A stretch of 64,000 nucleotides of DNA from Hirundichthys speculiger (GCA_018398805.1 JAGFBZ010000012.1:62001-126000); one strand, 5' to 3'; shown: positions 44,951-57,540, numbered from the stretch's first letter. Program-made: numbers and translations. The notes: generated by a model from the sequence alone, not told the origin.

Positions 44951-46300
44951 TTCTATTCATATATATGATTTTTTATTTTTTTCTATTCTAATTCAATTAG
45001 TGTACATCCCAGTTACTGCAGATGTTATACACTGATGTATATGCTGACACAGCTTCACCGCCGGGTGGAGTTCTGATGTCGATGTCTGTTTTTGCTCCAA
45101 ACACTGTGCAGTTCACTATTTTCCCCCATCAACCAACTCCTGCACCATCGGGCCTCTAAAACATTTTCCCAGCAGCGTCATGGATTGCGAGTGTCTGTGT
45201 TTGCGTTTGTGGGCAGTCCTAAAATAAGTGAGTGTGGTCACCAGCCCGGCCAAAGACTCTCCAGCGTTTGTTGCTGGAATTGTGTTTTGAAGACAAAAGT
45301 CTTTAGTGGTGTCCTGACCCTCCAGTAAAAATCTTTCCGGAGCTGGCTCTCAAATGTTTTCCCAACCGTCGTCCTCTAACGTCCCACTGGCTCATCTCAC
45401 ATCTAACACGCTGGATTTCTTGTCTGCAGAGAGAGACGTTCCTCTAGCTCGTCTGTCTCACGGTTCAGCCGGACTCGAAGAGATCAGAGCATCAGGTGGG
45501 ATCACCGGGTAGCTGCGTTCCCATGACAACAAAATACCGTTAGCGTCAGGCAGAATCAGCCTCAAGCCTGAGGCCATGAAATAAAAGGGACTTCCTGCTT
45601 CCCCGCCATCCCCGTCTGCAGCCCCCCGAGGCGTTTTCTGCTCTGCCCTCGCTCCCTCCCAGCTCGTCTCGTCTCCGTGACAGAAGAGGAGCATTTACGG
45701 CCTCCGCTTTCGCTCCCGCGCGAACAAATAATTACACATGCACGTACGGCGGTTGTCACGCAGCTAGCACTTTGAAGCCAAAAGCTTTCAGGCTTTGAGG
45801 CGTTGAGTTCACCGTTCAAGATGGAAGGGGAGGCAGAGGGATAAAAGGGAGACACGGGGAGGGTGGGCGGCCAGGCGGACCAAAGACAAGCGGCAGAGGA
45901 TGAATGGGGGGGGGTGCTGCTCCTCTGATGGCACCGACCCAAGACGTCAACCTCCGTGACAGCGAGGACAGAAGAGGTGCCAGGCTCTTCCTGCGGTGGT
46001 GAAAACAGACCCAGGTCCTGTTCAGGGATTCAGCAGGGACGTGTCCTCACATCAGGACGCTCCAAGTGTTGGACCTGGTGAGAGAAATGATTGACTGAGG
46101 AAACGGGAAACGGTGGAGCCCTGATCTCCGTGTTAAAACGTCCAACTTTACAGCAGAACAGCTGGATTTCACGTCCATGAAGATTTCTGACTTCTATTAC
46201 TTTAAAGATAATACAGACTCCATAGTCACTGGTGCAAACTCAGATGAGTTGTCATATGAGAGTGGTGACTGTCTGGGCGAAAAACCTTCTCCTAAGATGT
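44951..46300. other. Unique stretch, partly GC-rich
   Basis: 45580-45960 is GC-rich with overlapping minus-strand frames lacking domains. At about 46180-46225, attactttaaagataataca resembles about 25144, perhaps another dispersed-repeat piece. No exon identified. Confidence 0.4.
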
Positions 46301-46951
46301 TTAACCCTTTAGGCGCCGCAGTTTTTGACATCAAGATTTCAAAAGGCTCTAACTTAAAAGCAGTTTGAGATAAAGGTATACCATCAATGAGAAGATTGTT
46401 CAGTATGACTCAAAGTCTGTGATGGGGGTGAACTTATTCATCTGATTTGCATATTATGATGTCACAAGGTGGCGGCCATATTGGAAAATGTTCCATTTTG
46501 ATATCAAGGTTTCAAAAGGCTATAACTTTAAAGTGGTTTGAGATAAAGACATACTGTAAATGAGAAATATCTTCAGTATGAACCAAAATTTGGAATGGAG
46601 GTAGATTTGTCATCTAATTTGATTATTGTGACATCACCTGCCCAAACCTGCCCAGTAGTCCTCATTTTCAGATTTTTCCTGCAGCCCCATGAACAATGAA
46701 AGCTTTCATTTCAGGGACAATCACATCATAAAGTCATGAAATCTGGAGTTTGGTTTCAATATTTCACTTTCAAAGAACTGGTGGCCTTTTCTATTTGTTT
46801 GATTGGTGCTGAAGCTCGAGAATTCATCATTTGGAAAACGGATGAAATCAATGGGCTCAGAATTTGTCAGATCCTCTCCACAAAAACCAACAGGCTCATC
46901 AAAATTTAAGCTCCACTTTGATACTCTTCCTCTTCTCTCAAGAACTCTCAG

Positions 46952-46984
46952 CCACCACCATCATCATCATCATCATCATCATCA
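46952..46984 (+). repeat. (ATC)n microsatellite
   Basis: Short CATCAT run inside the piggyBac copy. Confidence 0.85.
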
Positions 46985-47131
46985 CTGTGATTTCCGGTGT
47001 GCCATTAGCGAAGTGTTTTTTCCCGCGGCTTCTCCTGCGTTGCCAGGACAACCATGGTTGTTTTCATCCCCGCTACATTTTTCCATATTTGTGGTGTCAT
47101 GAGCCCCCTGACACCTCCACCTGCTTGGTGA

Positions 47132-47353
47132 TCACAGAATGTTTTCACCCCGACCACACTGAGGTGAAGCAGCCGATATACGATGTGCTGATTGTGGACT
47201 ATGGCGCGCGGACTCGCCGTCACTATTACCGTCAGTTTCTGCTTCACTGGACAACTGCATGTCTTCCTCCTCTGAATCGGAGTTAGCCAGAACCTGACAA
47301 AGTACTTCGTGGACAGTAAACTGGCCTCTTGACATCATCAGTAAAGGAAACAC
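47132..47353 (-). pseudogene. piggyBac transposase N-terminal remnant (PGBD-like)
   Basis: The 73-codon frame starts near the piggyBac 5' side and reads RGQFTVHEVLCQVLANSDSE, followed by an acidic Ser/Asp/Glu-rich stretch. This is the usual N-terminus of fish PGBD4-like transposases (an F/T..EVL box then an acidic tail). It ends before the catalytic domain, which is deleted. Assignment rests on this motif and its position inside the TTAA-flanked element. Confidence 0.6.
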
Positions 47354-47624
47354 TCTTTCGTTCTGCTCTGCTCCTCACTACATTCAGCATTTCTACCACG
47401 GCTGCGCCGTGCGTCTCTGTGTCGGACGGTGTTTTTCAAACTCGTTTTACGCTAAAACTTTGAATAACGCCACCACCAAAACTTCTCAGATTACAGGCAC
47501 GCATGTCCGCCATCTCCTGGTGAAAAGTAATAACTAGATTTTGCATCACATTTATAGATACAGCCTGTTATAGTAAGCAATGTTGCTTGTTGCAATATTG
47601 CGACTTTGGCACTTAAAGGGTTAA

Positions 47625-48324
47625 GACACATTTTGGATACAAAAGGACCAGCTTTCATTTAGGAGCATTCAGATGGGACTTAAATATGACGTGGAGGGAT
47701 GTTTGATCATCACGACCAAAGACAACAGCACCTAGGATCGCCTCTGTTAGAAATTAAATTCAAAATCACCACATAATCTTTGTAGACATATTAATTTAGT
47801 GCTACGTAGGGTTAGCTACTAATAGATCTTAAGTTAAAGCATGCCATCCCTGTACATCTACTGCTGTCTGACCAGCATTAGATCCACACTTCTACCTTTG
47901 GTTGTAGCGTTCAGTATCTCCACTGACTGAGGTGATCTCATGACGCTGGCGCCCCTTCAGTCAACATTTAGGTCCTTTTTACCTCAGAAGACGTCCCTGC
48001 TGATCTTCTGGATGTTAAGTTGGAACCTTAAAACCAAAGCAGATGTTTAGCTCACTCTTTTCTGGGTTCAGTAAAATGTAATGAAATCAGGTCTTCCTGA
48101 TAGGTCAGTCGTGCTAACAGACCGCCGTGATTGGCTCTGGGTTGGGTTGATCCGGCGGTGACGGTGCCTTATCCAGAACAGCCAGTAGCACCGGATACAG
48201 TTCTTTGACTCATCAGGGAAAAGCCACAAATGTTTGTGTAATCAGGAGGTGGTCTTTTTATGGACGAGTGGATGTAGTCGATGACCGGCTGTCATCACTA
48301 GAGCTACTTAGCACTTAGCACTGG
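47625..48324. other. Unique non-coding stretch
   Basis: Nothing recognised. Confidence 0.4.
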
Positions 48325-48325
48325 C

Positions 48326-49242
48326 CAGGGTTATACTAGTTTTGGATTTTCCACTAGTTTTAGTTTTTATTTAGTTTTTAGTTTAGTTTTTTTAATTCAG
48401 TTGGTTTTAATTCGTTTTTAGAGCAGTTTTGCTAGTTTTTATTCGTTTTTGTTTTGAAATACTTAGTTTTAGTTTAGTTTTTATTAGTTTCAGTGTTAGT
48501 TTTAGTTTTATTTTGTAAATTAGGGTTGTAATTTTTGTTGGAGTGAAGCACTGAACTTTTTGAAGGCTATCGAATCACATAGTCCTGTTTACATTCTGGT
48601 TTCAATAAACATATTTATCAATGCATCTTCCCTCTTGTGGTGTTCCTGCGTATTTACTGACCAGCAGCTATCTGGTCTCCATGGAAACAGTCCATTATAG
48701 TTGCTGTTTTCTCCTGTTCCTTCCCAACGCTGACTGGCCTGCAGCTGTAGCTTCTCTTTCCAGGGGGTATCTTAGGCTAGCTTATCCAGCTAGTCTTGGT
48801 TAGCCTTCTTTCCAGGGGGCTAGCTTAGGCTAGCTTATCCAGCTAGTCTTGGTTAGCCTTCTTGTGCGAGCTTTTCAAATGGACTTTCAGATTCGTGGGT
48901 TTTTTTCTCTTTGAGAAGTATTCCACACATTGTATCACCTGCTTCTACAACAAAGCACTTATTTTTATAGTTAACACAGTCATAGTCAAAGAAATCCCAA
49001 ATAGGGCTTGCGGTTGTTTTTGTACGGCGGAGCGAAGTTAATAGATTTCAAATGTTTATAAGGAAAAAAAAATTCTTGATATTATTATAGTTAATTTTAG
49101 TTCATTTTATAAACACAATACAGTTTCAGTTAGTTATCGTTTTCTTAAAAACTCTCATTTTTATTTTATTTCAGTTAACAAAAATGTTTTTTCAATTCTG
49201 GTTTTTGTTATTTTGTTCGTTTTCGTTAACGATAATAACCTG
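48326..49242. mobile_element. hAT-like MITE with AGTTTT-rich ends
   Basis: Begins CAGGGTTATACTAGTTTT and ends AACGATAATAACCTG, with long TAGTTTTTAT-rich subterminal regions, as in a well-known fish MITE. The CAGGGTTAT/ATAACCTG ends are inverted repeats. No exact TSD was found. The centre (about 48540-49040) differs in composition and includes the 52-bp duplication at 48757-48864. Confidence 0.6.
48757..48864 (+). repeat. 52-bp tandem duplication
   Basis: Two near-identical copies start tttccaggggg at 48757 and 48809 and share ttaggctagcttatccagct. Confidence 0.9.
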
Positions 49243-49243
49243 G

Positions 49244-50934
49244 CATGAATTTACTTCTGAGTGGCGGATAAAAACCTAAGAGGGAGTAATCACTCTTATT
49301 TTTAGGATGGTATGGCTTGTTATGCCACAACTGTGATCAACATACAGGACCAGGAACCATGATCCAGTATTAATGTAAGGGGTCAACAAATAAGGTGACA
49401 CTTAATTAAGTTAAGCTGACAGTAGAATAACACTTACCTGGTTTGTTATTACTTCCTAATGTTTCTTTAATCATGTCATGAATATTTTACAGTAATTAAA
49501 AACATATTTGAAAAAGATCGAGGATTTAAAACACATTTGTTTAATTTCAATGACCTCTCGCGGCCCACCTGCAGTCCCACGATGGCCCACCAGGGGGCCG
49601 CGGCCCACACTTTGGAAATCACTGTTTTACAGTAATTCCCTTTATCTGAAACTGGCAATGAAGCTCAAACGCAGCGTTACAATCCCAGTTTTGATTCAGT
49701 GAAATAAGGCCAGGCAACCATGAAACGACAAATGCTGCTGCTGGACTGGTTGGTTCCAGATCAAGTGCAGGTTGGTGGTCTGCATTTTTACACATTTCCC
49801 TTTAATTATATACTTAAAACATAAAGAGAAGCACTCGCTCCCAAAGCAAGATCGTGATCACTCATTTAATGTGCTTATGAGTTAGCAGACGGATATCCCG
49901 CTGAGAAGACATTTGCGAGCCTGTCCTTACCAGACCATCATGGCTGGGCCTTTTCCCAGCGCTGGGCCCAGGAGGGAGGGGGTGGGGGGTGGGGGTATTC
50001 TTTTAAACATGCTCAGCATACTGAACATACTTTGATGGTAATTCATCTTAATATCAGGGAGTTCAGAAAACACAAGAAGGCCGAATGTAGCCTCAGTTTT
50101 CAGAGATGTGATGCGTCATCCAGCGCCGCAGATGGACCCCACATCCCAGTATGTGGGGTCCATCTGAGATATTAATGGGGATTGTCCATGGGGTCCATTG
50201 TGGCCCCATGTCCCAGAAGGAGACACATTTTGGCCTAATATGGGCTACTTTTTGACATTTATCTTGCATTCATGGAACTGGCATATGCAACGTGGGCCAC
50301 AAGTGTCCCAGAGTTCATGAACTGCTCTAAAGTTGGGTTTTGGCTTGTGTTGCATCGACCAGTTTTGAAGTGGAACGTGGCAAGCGTTGTGAGGGCCAGG
50401 TGTGGCCCCAAAGACACACCGACAATGAAGGTTCAGGCCTCGTCCGGTGAGTTTGAGGCTTCACTCACCTGCAGTCGGTGCCACCAGTCAGAGTCAAGTG
50501 TGGGTCTTTGCTGTTGGAGGCGACCTGCTGCGGTTCTGCTCAGGTAGATGGTGAGTGATGAACGGACGTGAGCCCGTCTGGGTCCCACTTGGGCCAAACA
50601 CAGAAGAGGACCTGAGTGGCCAGTCTGGAACCAGCAGACAGTTTTTCCTGGTTTTCAGGGTTCTGAGAAAACCTCTTTCAGGAGAGTTTTTTTCTAATGT
50701 TGGTTCTCTGTGATGTCAGAGGTTGTTTTGAAAATCAAGCCATTGAAGCCTCTTATTTACTGCTTCATCAGTTGTGCGCCTCTTGAAATGAGCAGTAGAT
50801 GTCCTCAAAGCTGGGTAGATGACAGATTGAGTCAGCTTTGAACCACCTTAAGGAAGCACATTCGCCTCCCAGAAGCCGTGGACTCGGACAACAAAATTTG
50901 ACTCCAAAGAAAACTGGATCAGCTTGGCTCAACT
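49244..50934. other. Unique stretch with a MITE end and a hairpin
   Basis: 49540-49622 (ggcccaccagggggccgcgg, then cacactttggaaatcactg) resembles a hAT MITE end; its partner was not found. A perfect 15-bp stem lies at 50130-50165. A G-rich run is at 49975-49999. No exon recognised. Confidence 0.45.
50130..50165. other. Perfect 15-bp hairpin
   Basis: AGATGGACCCCACAT, a 6-base loop CCCAGT, then ATGTGGGGTCCATCT. It is too short for a typical miRNA precursor and not followed by a T-run. Confidence 0.7.
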
Positions 50935-50942
50935 TAGTTTAC

Positions 50943-51955
50943 TTACTTAGGCGCTTCGCCCCCTGCGGAGCATAGGCCATCGATCAGTTTCCTCCAGCGT
51001 AACCGGTTCTGGCCTCTCTCCTTATCTCGGTCCAATCCAATCCTGCCTCCCTCATCTCCTCTAGGTCTCTTCTCCAGCTTTTCCTTGGTCTGCCTCTCTT
51101 TCTTTTACCCTGGGCTTCCACATGAGGGCCTGGCGTGTGATATTACTTGCCTGTTTACGCAGCGTATGGCCTATCCAGCCCCATTTCCTCTTTCTGATCT
51201 GCAGTTCCACTGGTTCCTATAGCTCTTCATTTATGACTTTGTCCCTCCAGTTTATCTTAAGGATACACCTTAAACAGGTGTTAACAAAGGTCTGGATCTT
51301 GCCCGGTGTTTTCTTTGTCATTCTCCAAGTCTCTGCACCATATAACAGGACAGACTTCACGTTTAATCTAAAAACCCGTAACTTGGTTGTAGTAGTTAGC
51401 TCTTTAGATGACCACATGTTCTTTATCATAAGGAACACTCTCCTTGCTTTTCCAATCCTTACTTGCACATCCTTATCAGTTCCTCCCATTTTATCAACCA
51501 CGCTTCCCAAATATGTGAACTCGTCGACGTCCTCTAGTTGATGTCCATTTACCAATACTGGTACCTCACTTGTGGTATTCATCCACATTACTTTAGTCTT
51601 CTATATGTTAACTTTCAATCCAAGCTTGGTTGACACCTCTGCTAGCTTTGATGTTTTTTCTTGCATAACCGCTGGTTATGTGAAAACAGCGCAAGATCAT
51701 CCGCATAATCCAGGTCATCTGTCCACTGTATCCCTTTTTTGCTCCCGCTTGTTATTGTTCTCATTATCCAGCCAGTAGAAAAAGGAAAGGAGATAGCAGA
51801 CATCCTTGTCGCACACCAGTTCTTACTTCGAAAGGTTCTGAAAACTGTCCTACGTGAGCCACTCTGCACTTCATACCTGTATAGCTGGACTTAATCAAGT
51901 TGATTAGCTTCTCTGGAATCCCATAGAAGTACAGTAGTATAGCTCGGCTCAACGC
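50943..51955 (-). pseudogene. Non-LTR retrotransposon reverse-transcriptase fragment
   Basis: The minus strand, from about 51955 downward, reads YGIPEKLINLIK, then GVRQGCLLSPFLF (RT motif B) and YADDLALFSHNQ (motif C with the catalytic Asp pair). After a frame break comes the C-terminal block EFTYLGSVVDKMGGTDKDV, KSVLLYGAETW and [19 protein letters not shown]. This order is that of an endonuclease-reverse transcriptase LINE. The coding ends at about 50943, followed by a short TAAG-type tail. It is truncated at the 5' side inside the RT domain and has frameshifts. The clade (RTE-like or other) is not decided. Confidence 0.85.
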
Positions 51956-51959
51956 TGGC

Positions 51960-53508
51960 TGTTAATGAACGACGCAGACGTCTGGTGAAAAGACGCCGTA
52001 GGACCGCTGTCTTAGCTAAGCTCTGCCTCTGTGCCGCTAACGCGAGCACTGCAGTAAACAACATCCACTTTTCAGCTTTTCAATAATTCATGCGGAGTGT
52101 AAAAGATGCCAGTGACAGACTCTCAGACAGCAGGACCACTGGCTGAACGGCAGGTCAGAGCATTCGGGTCTGTTTGTGGGCGTGTACGTTTTTAAGTGGC
52201 CCTCGGCGGAGCGATGGCAGATGTTAATATTACAGATAAGTGGAGCGTCTGGACACGGTGGACGTTGCAGTGTTGAATCCTGTGCGGCGCAGCATTAATG
52301 TCAGCCTGTGAGCTCTTTTAATGAGGTACAAAGCTTAATTGGTGGGCATGGCCATAAAACAGCTATAAAAGATATAACGACTTTGAAGAAGACAAATGAA
52401 GTGAGAAAGTGAATCAGTAATGAGGTTAGAGAGTAGTCTGCTGCTGCTGCTGTTTGGTGGAAATGCAGTCGCCTTCCTGATGGGTGAAACAACTTTTTAC
52501 TCCCCGACTACAAAAACAGTCAAGTCTCACAAATTCACCAAACTGACTGATTGTGTTGAGCGGGAAACGGTTTACGGACGCTGTACTTGATAATTCTGCA
52601 AGAAAGGAAACTGACGCGTTGATGTTTATTTCCTTGTTTCCTCCCTTTTTTCTTTTTCTTTTCCGCGGATCGTCTGATGTCCTTCCAGAGATTCACAGAG
52701 GCTCGGACCAGACGTATCCGAGCAAGGCCAAGTGAAGACATTAGTCTGGTCGAGACTCTGACTTGATTTTACTGAAGTTTAATTCCATTGCAGGCAGGAA
52801 GACCAGACAATCGATGATGGTACGACCAAGAAATAACGAAGCACCATGGATTTAAACAAGGGACAGAGACAACACGTGTCTACGGTTGGTGTTTCCTCGT
52901 AGATGCTGAGGAAGGAGATGTTTTGTCTCCCAGATCACAGACGGCCAGAACAATAATTATACTTAGTTGTTAGAAAGATCATATACGGTGGAAAAAATGT
53001 CCCCACACCTGGGATCACCTAATAAGAGGTCCCCTGTTGGCCGTCCAGAGACACTTTAGTACATGAGGAGGCGGGGATCAATGGAGCGACCTTCTTTACT
53101 CACCTGACTTTACTGACTTTATAATGATTTACAAGAGATAAAAATCCAATATCGTTTTCCACCATATTCAGTTCAGTTATTTTAATATATAATGCCTTTT
53201 CATGAAAAAAAACTGCAGAAGGTGACAGTGGAGAGGGACAAACCTGGTAAAACCGCCATCAGAACAGAACCAGAACCATCTGAGAGGAGAGGAAAGAGAA
53301 GAGTCCATCGATATCTACCTATGAGACACAAGGGACAGCAATGTTACCTGCCAATAATAATGACAGCAAATACAAGACGAGTAAAGAGAACAGAGGGAGG
53401 GAAGAGCCCAGTGCATCATGGGAGCTCCGCCAGCAGTTCAGGCCTGAAGCAGCATGTGGCAAACCTCTGGTACTCACCCAATGACTCTGGCGAGATCTGA
53501 TGTGTTTC
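51960..53508. other. Unique non-coding stretch
   Basis: No exon or repeat recognised. The frame at 53192-53500 has no known domain. Confidence 0.4.
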
Positions 53509-53516
53509 AGCAGCAG

Positions 53517-54553
53517 TTGGAGATGGGAACCTAGAACTGGTTCCTGTAGAGAACCGGTTCATGTAGAGAACCGGTTCCGTGTGTTTCAGTTCCATGGAAT
53601 TGTTTGGCAGTTTATCCAGCGATTCTCTTATCGATTCCAACCGGCACAAATCTCATGTAATTTACGCAAGTTACGCACAGTCAGTTCCAGATTGAGTTAC
53701 GTCGGTTTAGCACGCGCATTGCTGTTATAAACAACAATGGCTCCCATCAGGTTCAAACGCTCCAAAGTTTGGCTTCACTTCACCAAAGAAAGATGGCAAC
53801 AAGGCAACTAGCAGTCATTGTAAAGTGGAGATAACAGCGTCGGGAGGGAACACGACTAACATGCAGAAACATTTAAACACACCATGCTAACGAGTGTCGT
53901 GTTTTTGACGCTTTGGACTGATGGATCTCAACCCAGCAGCAGTAGCCAAGCTAAGATCACCTCTGGTAACTCTGGTTAGTAGCTATCCCGCTGCCTATGT
54001 GCTTCTTTGTAAAACACGCTATAACATTAACACTATGCTATTAAACGAATGCCTTCTGCATTACATTTAGAAGATGACTGTGACAAGAGAGAGAGTCTGG
54101 CTGGTTCAGAGGCTGGAAGACATGATTATTTTTCTACAAAAGAATTGTTAATTCTTCATAGTATTTGCAGTTTTGTACTACGCACTGCTCCGTTGTATTT
54201 GATAGTATTTATCTTTCTTTATTATTATTTTGAGTGCTTAGTGAGCTCATATATCCTTTTAAAAGGGAGATTTTTTTTTAAATGCTATTACGAAAAATCT
54301 GATTTTTTGCATTTTGTATTTGCACAGTTACATATTACAACAGTTAAAACGTTATCCAGGCTTTGGGCCTCTTTTGACCTCACTGTTGAGTTTGTAAAGT
54401 CGTGACTTCAAAGTAAAAAAAACAATTGATGCCAATAAAACTGTTAGTTCTCCTTTTTCCCCAAATTAGAATCGATAAGAGAATCGATGAAGAATCGAAT
54501 TGTTAAACAGTATCAATAATGGAATCGGAAAAATCTTATCAATTCCCATCCCT
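53517..54553 (+). mobile_element. hAT element (ZBED type), internally deleted
   Basis: Left end TTGGAGATGGGAA; right end AATTCCCATCCCT. The 8-bp direct repeat AGCAGCAG flanks it (53509-53516 and 54554-54561). Subterminal GATTCTCTTATCGATTC words occur in inverted form near both ends. A BED-finger relic lies at 53740-53890; the catalytic part is absent. The TSD is low-complexity, so it is slightly less certain than the others. Confidence 0.78.
53740..53890 (+). pseudogene. BED zinc-finger N-terminus of a hAT transposase, broken
   Basis: An ATG at 53740 starts MAPIRFKRSKVWLHFTKERW, which has the SKVWLHF signature of BED fingers in ZBED/hAT proteins. A frameshift and stop follow. The expected remainder (a GGNTTNMQKHL-type end of the finger) is visible in another frame to about 53885. 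No catalytic domain follows. Confidence 0.65.
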
Positions 54554-54598
54554 AGCAGCAGTACAGGTTTTTGCCGTCGCTCTCTGGATCCCAGCATG

Positions 54599-54632
54599 CT
54601 AGGGTTAGGGGTTAAGGTTAGGGTTAGTTTTA
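54599..54632 (+). repeat. Interstitial telomere-like tract (TTAGGG)n
   Basis: About five imperfect TTAGGG-type units (tagggttaggggttaaggtt, then agggttag). Faces opposite to the tract at 59629. Confidence 0.8.
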
Positions 54633-54774
54633 GGTTTCTGTCTTAAACACAGAAACAGATTATTAGCAGTGCTTCTTCAGCACTGGTCCCTGAACCACTG
54701 CTCCACATCTCCCCCTACAGGTCCGGTGTTGCAGTGGGGTTTTATTTTTTCCCAACAGGAACATTTTAAAAGCA

Positions 54775-55040
54775 GAGCTTGAGATGATATGGAACCAGGA
54801 GTTCTTGAAGATAAGAAGGAGCTCATCCTTTAAGGGCTTTATATGTTACAAGAATTTTAAAATTCCCACTTAGATAAAACAGGAAGCCAATGAAGAGAAG
54901 CTACGATTGGAGAAAAATTCCCATCAGAACCATTTCTACAGCATCTTGGCTCCGCTGGAGTCGTTTTAAGACAAACCACTGATGAGGAAGTGCAGGAGTT
55001 CAATCTTAAAGGAATACATGCATGGATGTTGTTGCTGTGG
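54775..55040 (+). repeat. Dispersed fish repeat fragment, second copy
   Basis: The text aggaagccaatgaagagaag (about 54890) and the following bases match a very common dispersed fish repeat; related to 14700-14960. Class uncertain. Confidence 0.45.
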
Positions 55041-56715
55041 TTCCACACCATGACCAATGAGTAATCCTGCTACTGAGCAATATTTAGACATCAATCCTGT
55101 TTATAAGCCATCTTAACGCAGCAGGAGATGGAACATGTGACCACTCAGATGTTCAGATACCATTAAAATGCCATCCAGACTCATCTGTACTGAACGACTC
55201 TGTTCAGAACGTTGACCCTCTTCTTCCTAGCTGTCATCCATCTCTCCATATCTCCAAGGGTTGGCAGCTCTTCCTTCACCACTTTGCTCATGGCTGTTCC
55301 CTCAGATGGAAGTCCCCCCACCACTGCTCCTGATGATCACTGATGACTTGGATCTTTTTTTTTTTTTGGTGGTTTGAGTTTATTAATCGCTTGTGATTTG
55401 CTTCTGAAGATGCTTTTTTTATTGATAAAGATTCAAAAACGTCAAAGACTGAATCCTCTGTACTGTCACTAAACTGCAGAGAAATTCACAAGCAGCCAGC
55501 AGTTCTTTGATTTTATTGACATTCCAGTTTCCAGCTTTTCTTTTTTCCCCAAATCTGCTGGATTCCTGAGATAGTGGTCTGGTGGACTGTGGTGCACATT
55601 TGTGTCATTCACTTTTCAACTGAACAACACTGAAACTCTAACGACTGCTCTGTTTCCATCGTGTTATAATGGGGGAAGTTTCTCTGCTTAAAAAGATCTA
55701 TAGGTGTCTTCATACTGTTTAAGAGCTGAATCCGCGATGGTAAATGCAGGAAGAACCTCTCAACAGTCCCAATGACCTGAAGGTTCACAGAGAAGAACAG
55801 CCATTGATCCATTAAGCTCTGGTTATCTGGATCCAGCAGCCTCCTGACTTTATGCTTCCACCTGCCTTCAGCTCGTCCAGGTGTTCCCAGTCCACATCTC
55901 CAGTTTTTCCCATGCTGCTTTGTTCCACCTGGAGGACTTCTGCTGGGACTGCTGTCACTTTTTAACATGTTTTATGGTGAGTATCCGTGACAGGACGTTG
56001 GTTGAGCTTTTCATAAACCAGAAAATAAAAGACCCTCAAATGCAGATGATTTGAAGCAGAGAGGTCAAGGATGTAGAACTGCAGGAGCAGGACCTGGACT
56101 CTTGTGTCTCTCTACACAGATCACAGGTGGACAGAGGACCTCCGACACACAGAAGTTAACCTGCAGTGACAGCAGATGGCATACTCCTGGATGTCATCGT
56201 GAATCACAACCGAGTGTGGTCCCGTCGTGTAGCGGTTTAGAAGAGTCCCAGAAGCGTCCATCCACTCTGCTCAGGTCTCACATGATCCCAAAACCATCGG
56301 GTAAACCCGTAGTCCCACAAATCCAGCAGGCTTTCTGCTTTTAAAACACTTCCTGTGGGACACGAGAACAGAACAACCCCCACGGTAATCCCAGACCACT
56401 GCACTTTCAGTCCACGACCTCATTCTGACCGTCATCACCAAAGGTGAGCCCCGTGTTTCAGAGCTGCGCTGAAACAGTTTAACTGCTAAACATGTTAAAT
56501 TCCCAGCTGTGCAGCAACCAGCGGCTGATTGCTGGCGTGTTTGTTTTTTGGCATGACCCCTCCATGTGTTTCATGGTGATGAATGATGCAGGGTGCCCCA
56601 GTCGGTCTGAGCAAGGCAAACTTTTATAAAGTGGAATCATAAATTACATAACTCAGATTTTATTTAAAGTTTGGCACTCGGTGAAGTAGATGTGAAATTT
56701 ATCAATAGGCTTCTA
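55041..56715. other. Unique stretch with a possible dispersed repeat
   Basis: 56226-56265 and 56336-56362 resemble 6483-6525 and 7148-7175. No exon recognised; the minus frame 55609-55968 has no domain. Confidence 0.4.
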
Positions 56716-56719
56716 TTTT

Positions 56720-56975
56720 AGTTCACGTCGTAATGCATGTGATAACTTCAGTTAACTGCACCTTGCAGCTCATTGCACTATTTATTGTATGTTACACTTT
56801 TATATTGCTCTTGTGTGTTTTTTTTATATGTGTCTTATAATTGTATTGTAAATAATTATATTGTAATAGGAATACTTTCTGTTTTTTATATTGCTATTTA
56901 ATATTGTGTCTTGCTGTTGCTACACTGCAATTTCCCAGTTTGGGATCAATAAAGTACATCTATCTATCTATCTAT
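56720..56975 (+). mobile_element. LINE/SINE 3' tail
   Basis: Ends tttgggatcaataaagtaca followed by (TCTA)n, the usual 3' end of a fish non-LTR family, preceded by an AT-rich 3' UTR. 5'-truncated. Confidence 0.55.
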
Positions 56976-57540
56976 GTGGGCATTGAAGGAATCTTCCGTG
57001 TTTCCTTTCAGCTGAACTGTCGTCTGCTCTGAAGACTTCGCACATGATTGAAACGTCTAATCGAGCTCAGCCATGTCAGAGGTCATCAGTGGGGATCGGA
57101 CTGAAACAATGTCCTAAATTAATATTAACGATCTCAGCTCTGCAGCCTTGTAACAATTACACTTTGCATATTCGACCATATTTTGTCCGTTGTTCCCCTT
57201 TTAAAACCTATCTGCATGCACGATGAAGGATTTGAATAAGGGGTCATCTTTTATTAACACTGTCATTTATATTTATGACCAGTGTGCATTCGTCTCAGGG
57301 CTCGGGTTGGATCAGAACCCCAACAGGTCTGAGTGCAGGACGTACGTTCCACTTAAATGTGCAGGAAACCAATGAAGTAACTGAAGAGCGTTGGTTCAGG
57401 CTGATGTCTACAGATGTGCAGCATCTCCTCCTCTCCTAACAACAGATGGAAACACCCTGATGGACCTGCTGGTATTTAAACGTGGCACCCCAGAGACGTT
57501 TGAAATATCAGGAAACTGAAACTGAATGTGGACCAGGAGA
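56976..57540. other. Unique non-coding stretch
   Basis: Nothing recognised. Confidence 0.4.

Larger units (their letters stand above)
46305..47620 (-). mobile_element. piggyBac element, internally deleted
   Basis: Ends CCCTTTAGGCGCC (46305) and GGCACTTAAAGGG (to 47620) form a 13-bp inverted repeat with two mismatches, flanked on both sides by TTAA (46301-46304, 47621-47624), the piggyBac target. A transposase N-terminus lies on the minus strand at 47132-47353; the catalytic core is missing. 46328-46470 and 46498-46640 are diverged copies of one segment. Confidence 0.85.

Noticed and set aside
50130..50165. miRNA precursor or terminator
   Set aside because: A 15-bp stem is too short for a pre-miRNA, and rho-independent terminators do not apply in a vertebrate genome.
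55609..55968. 119-codon minus-strand frame
   Set aside because: No recognisable family and no splice evidence.
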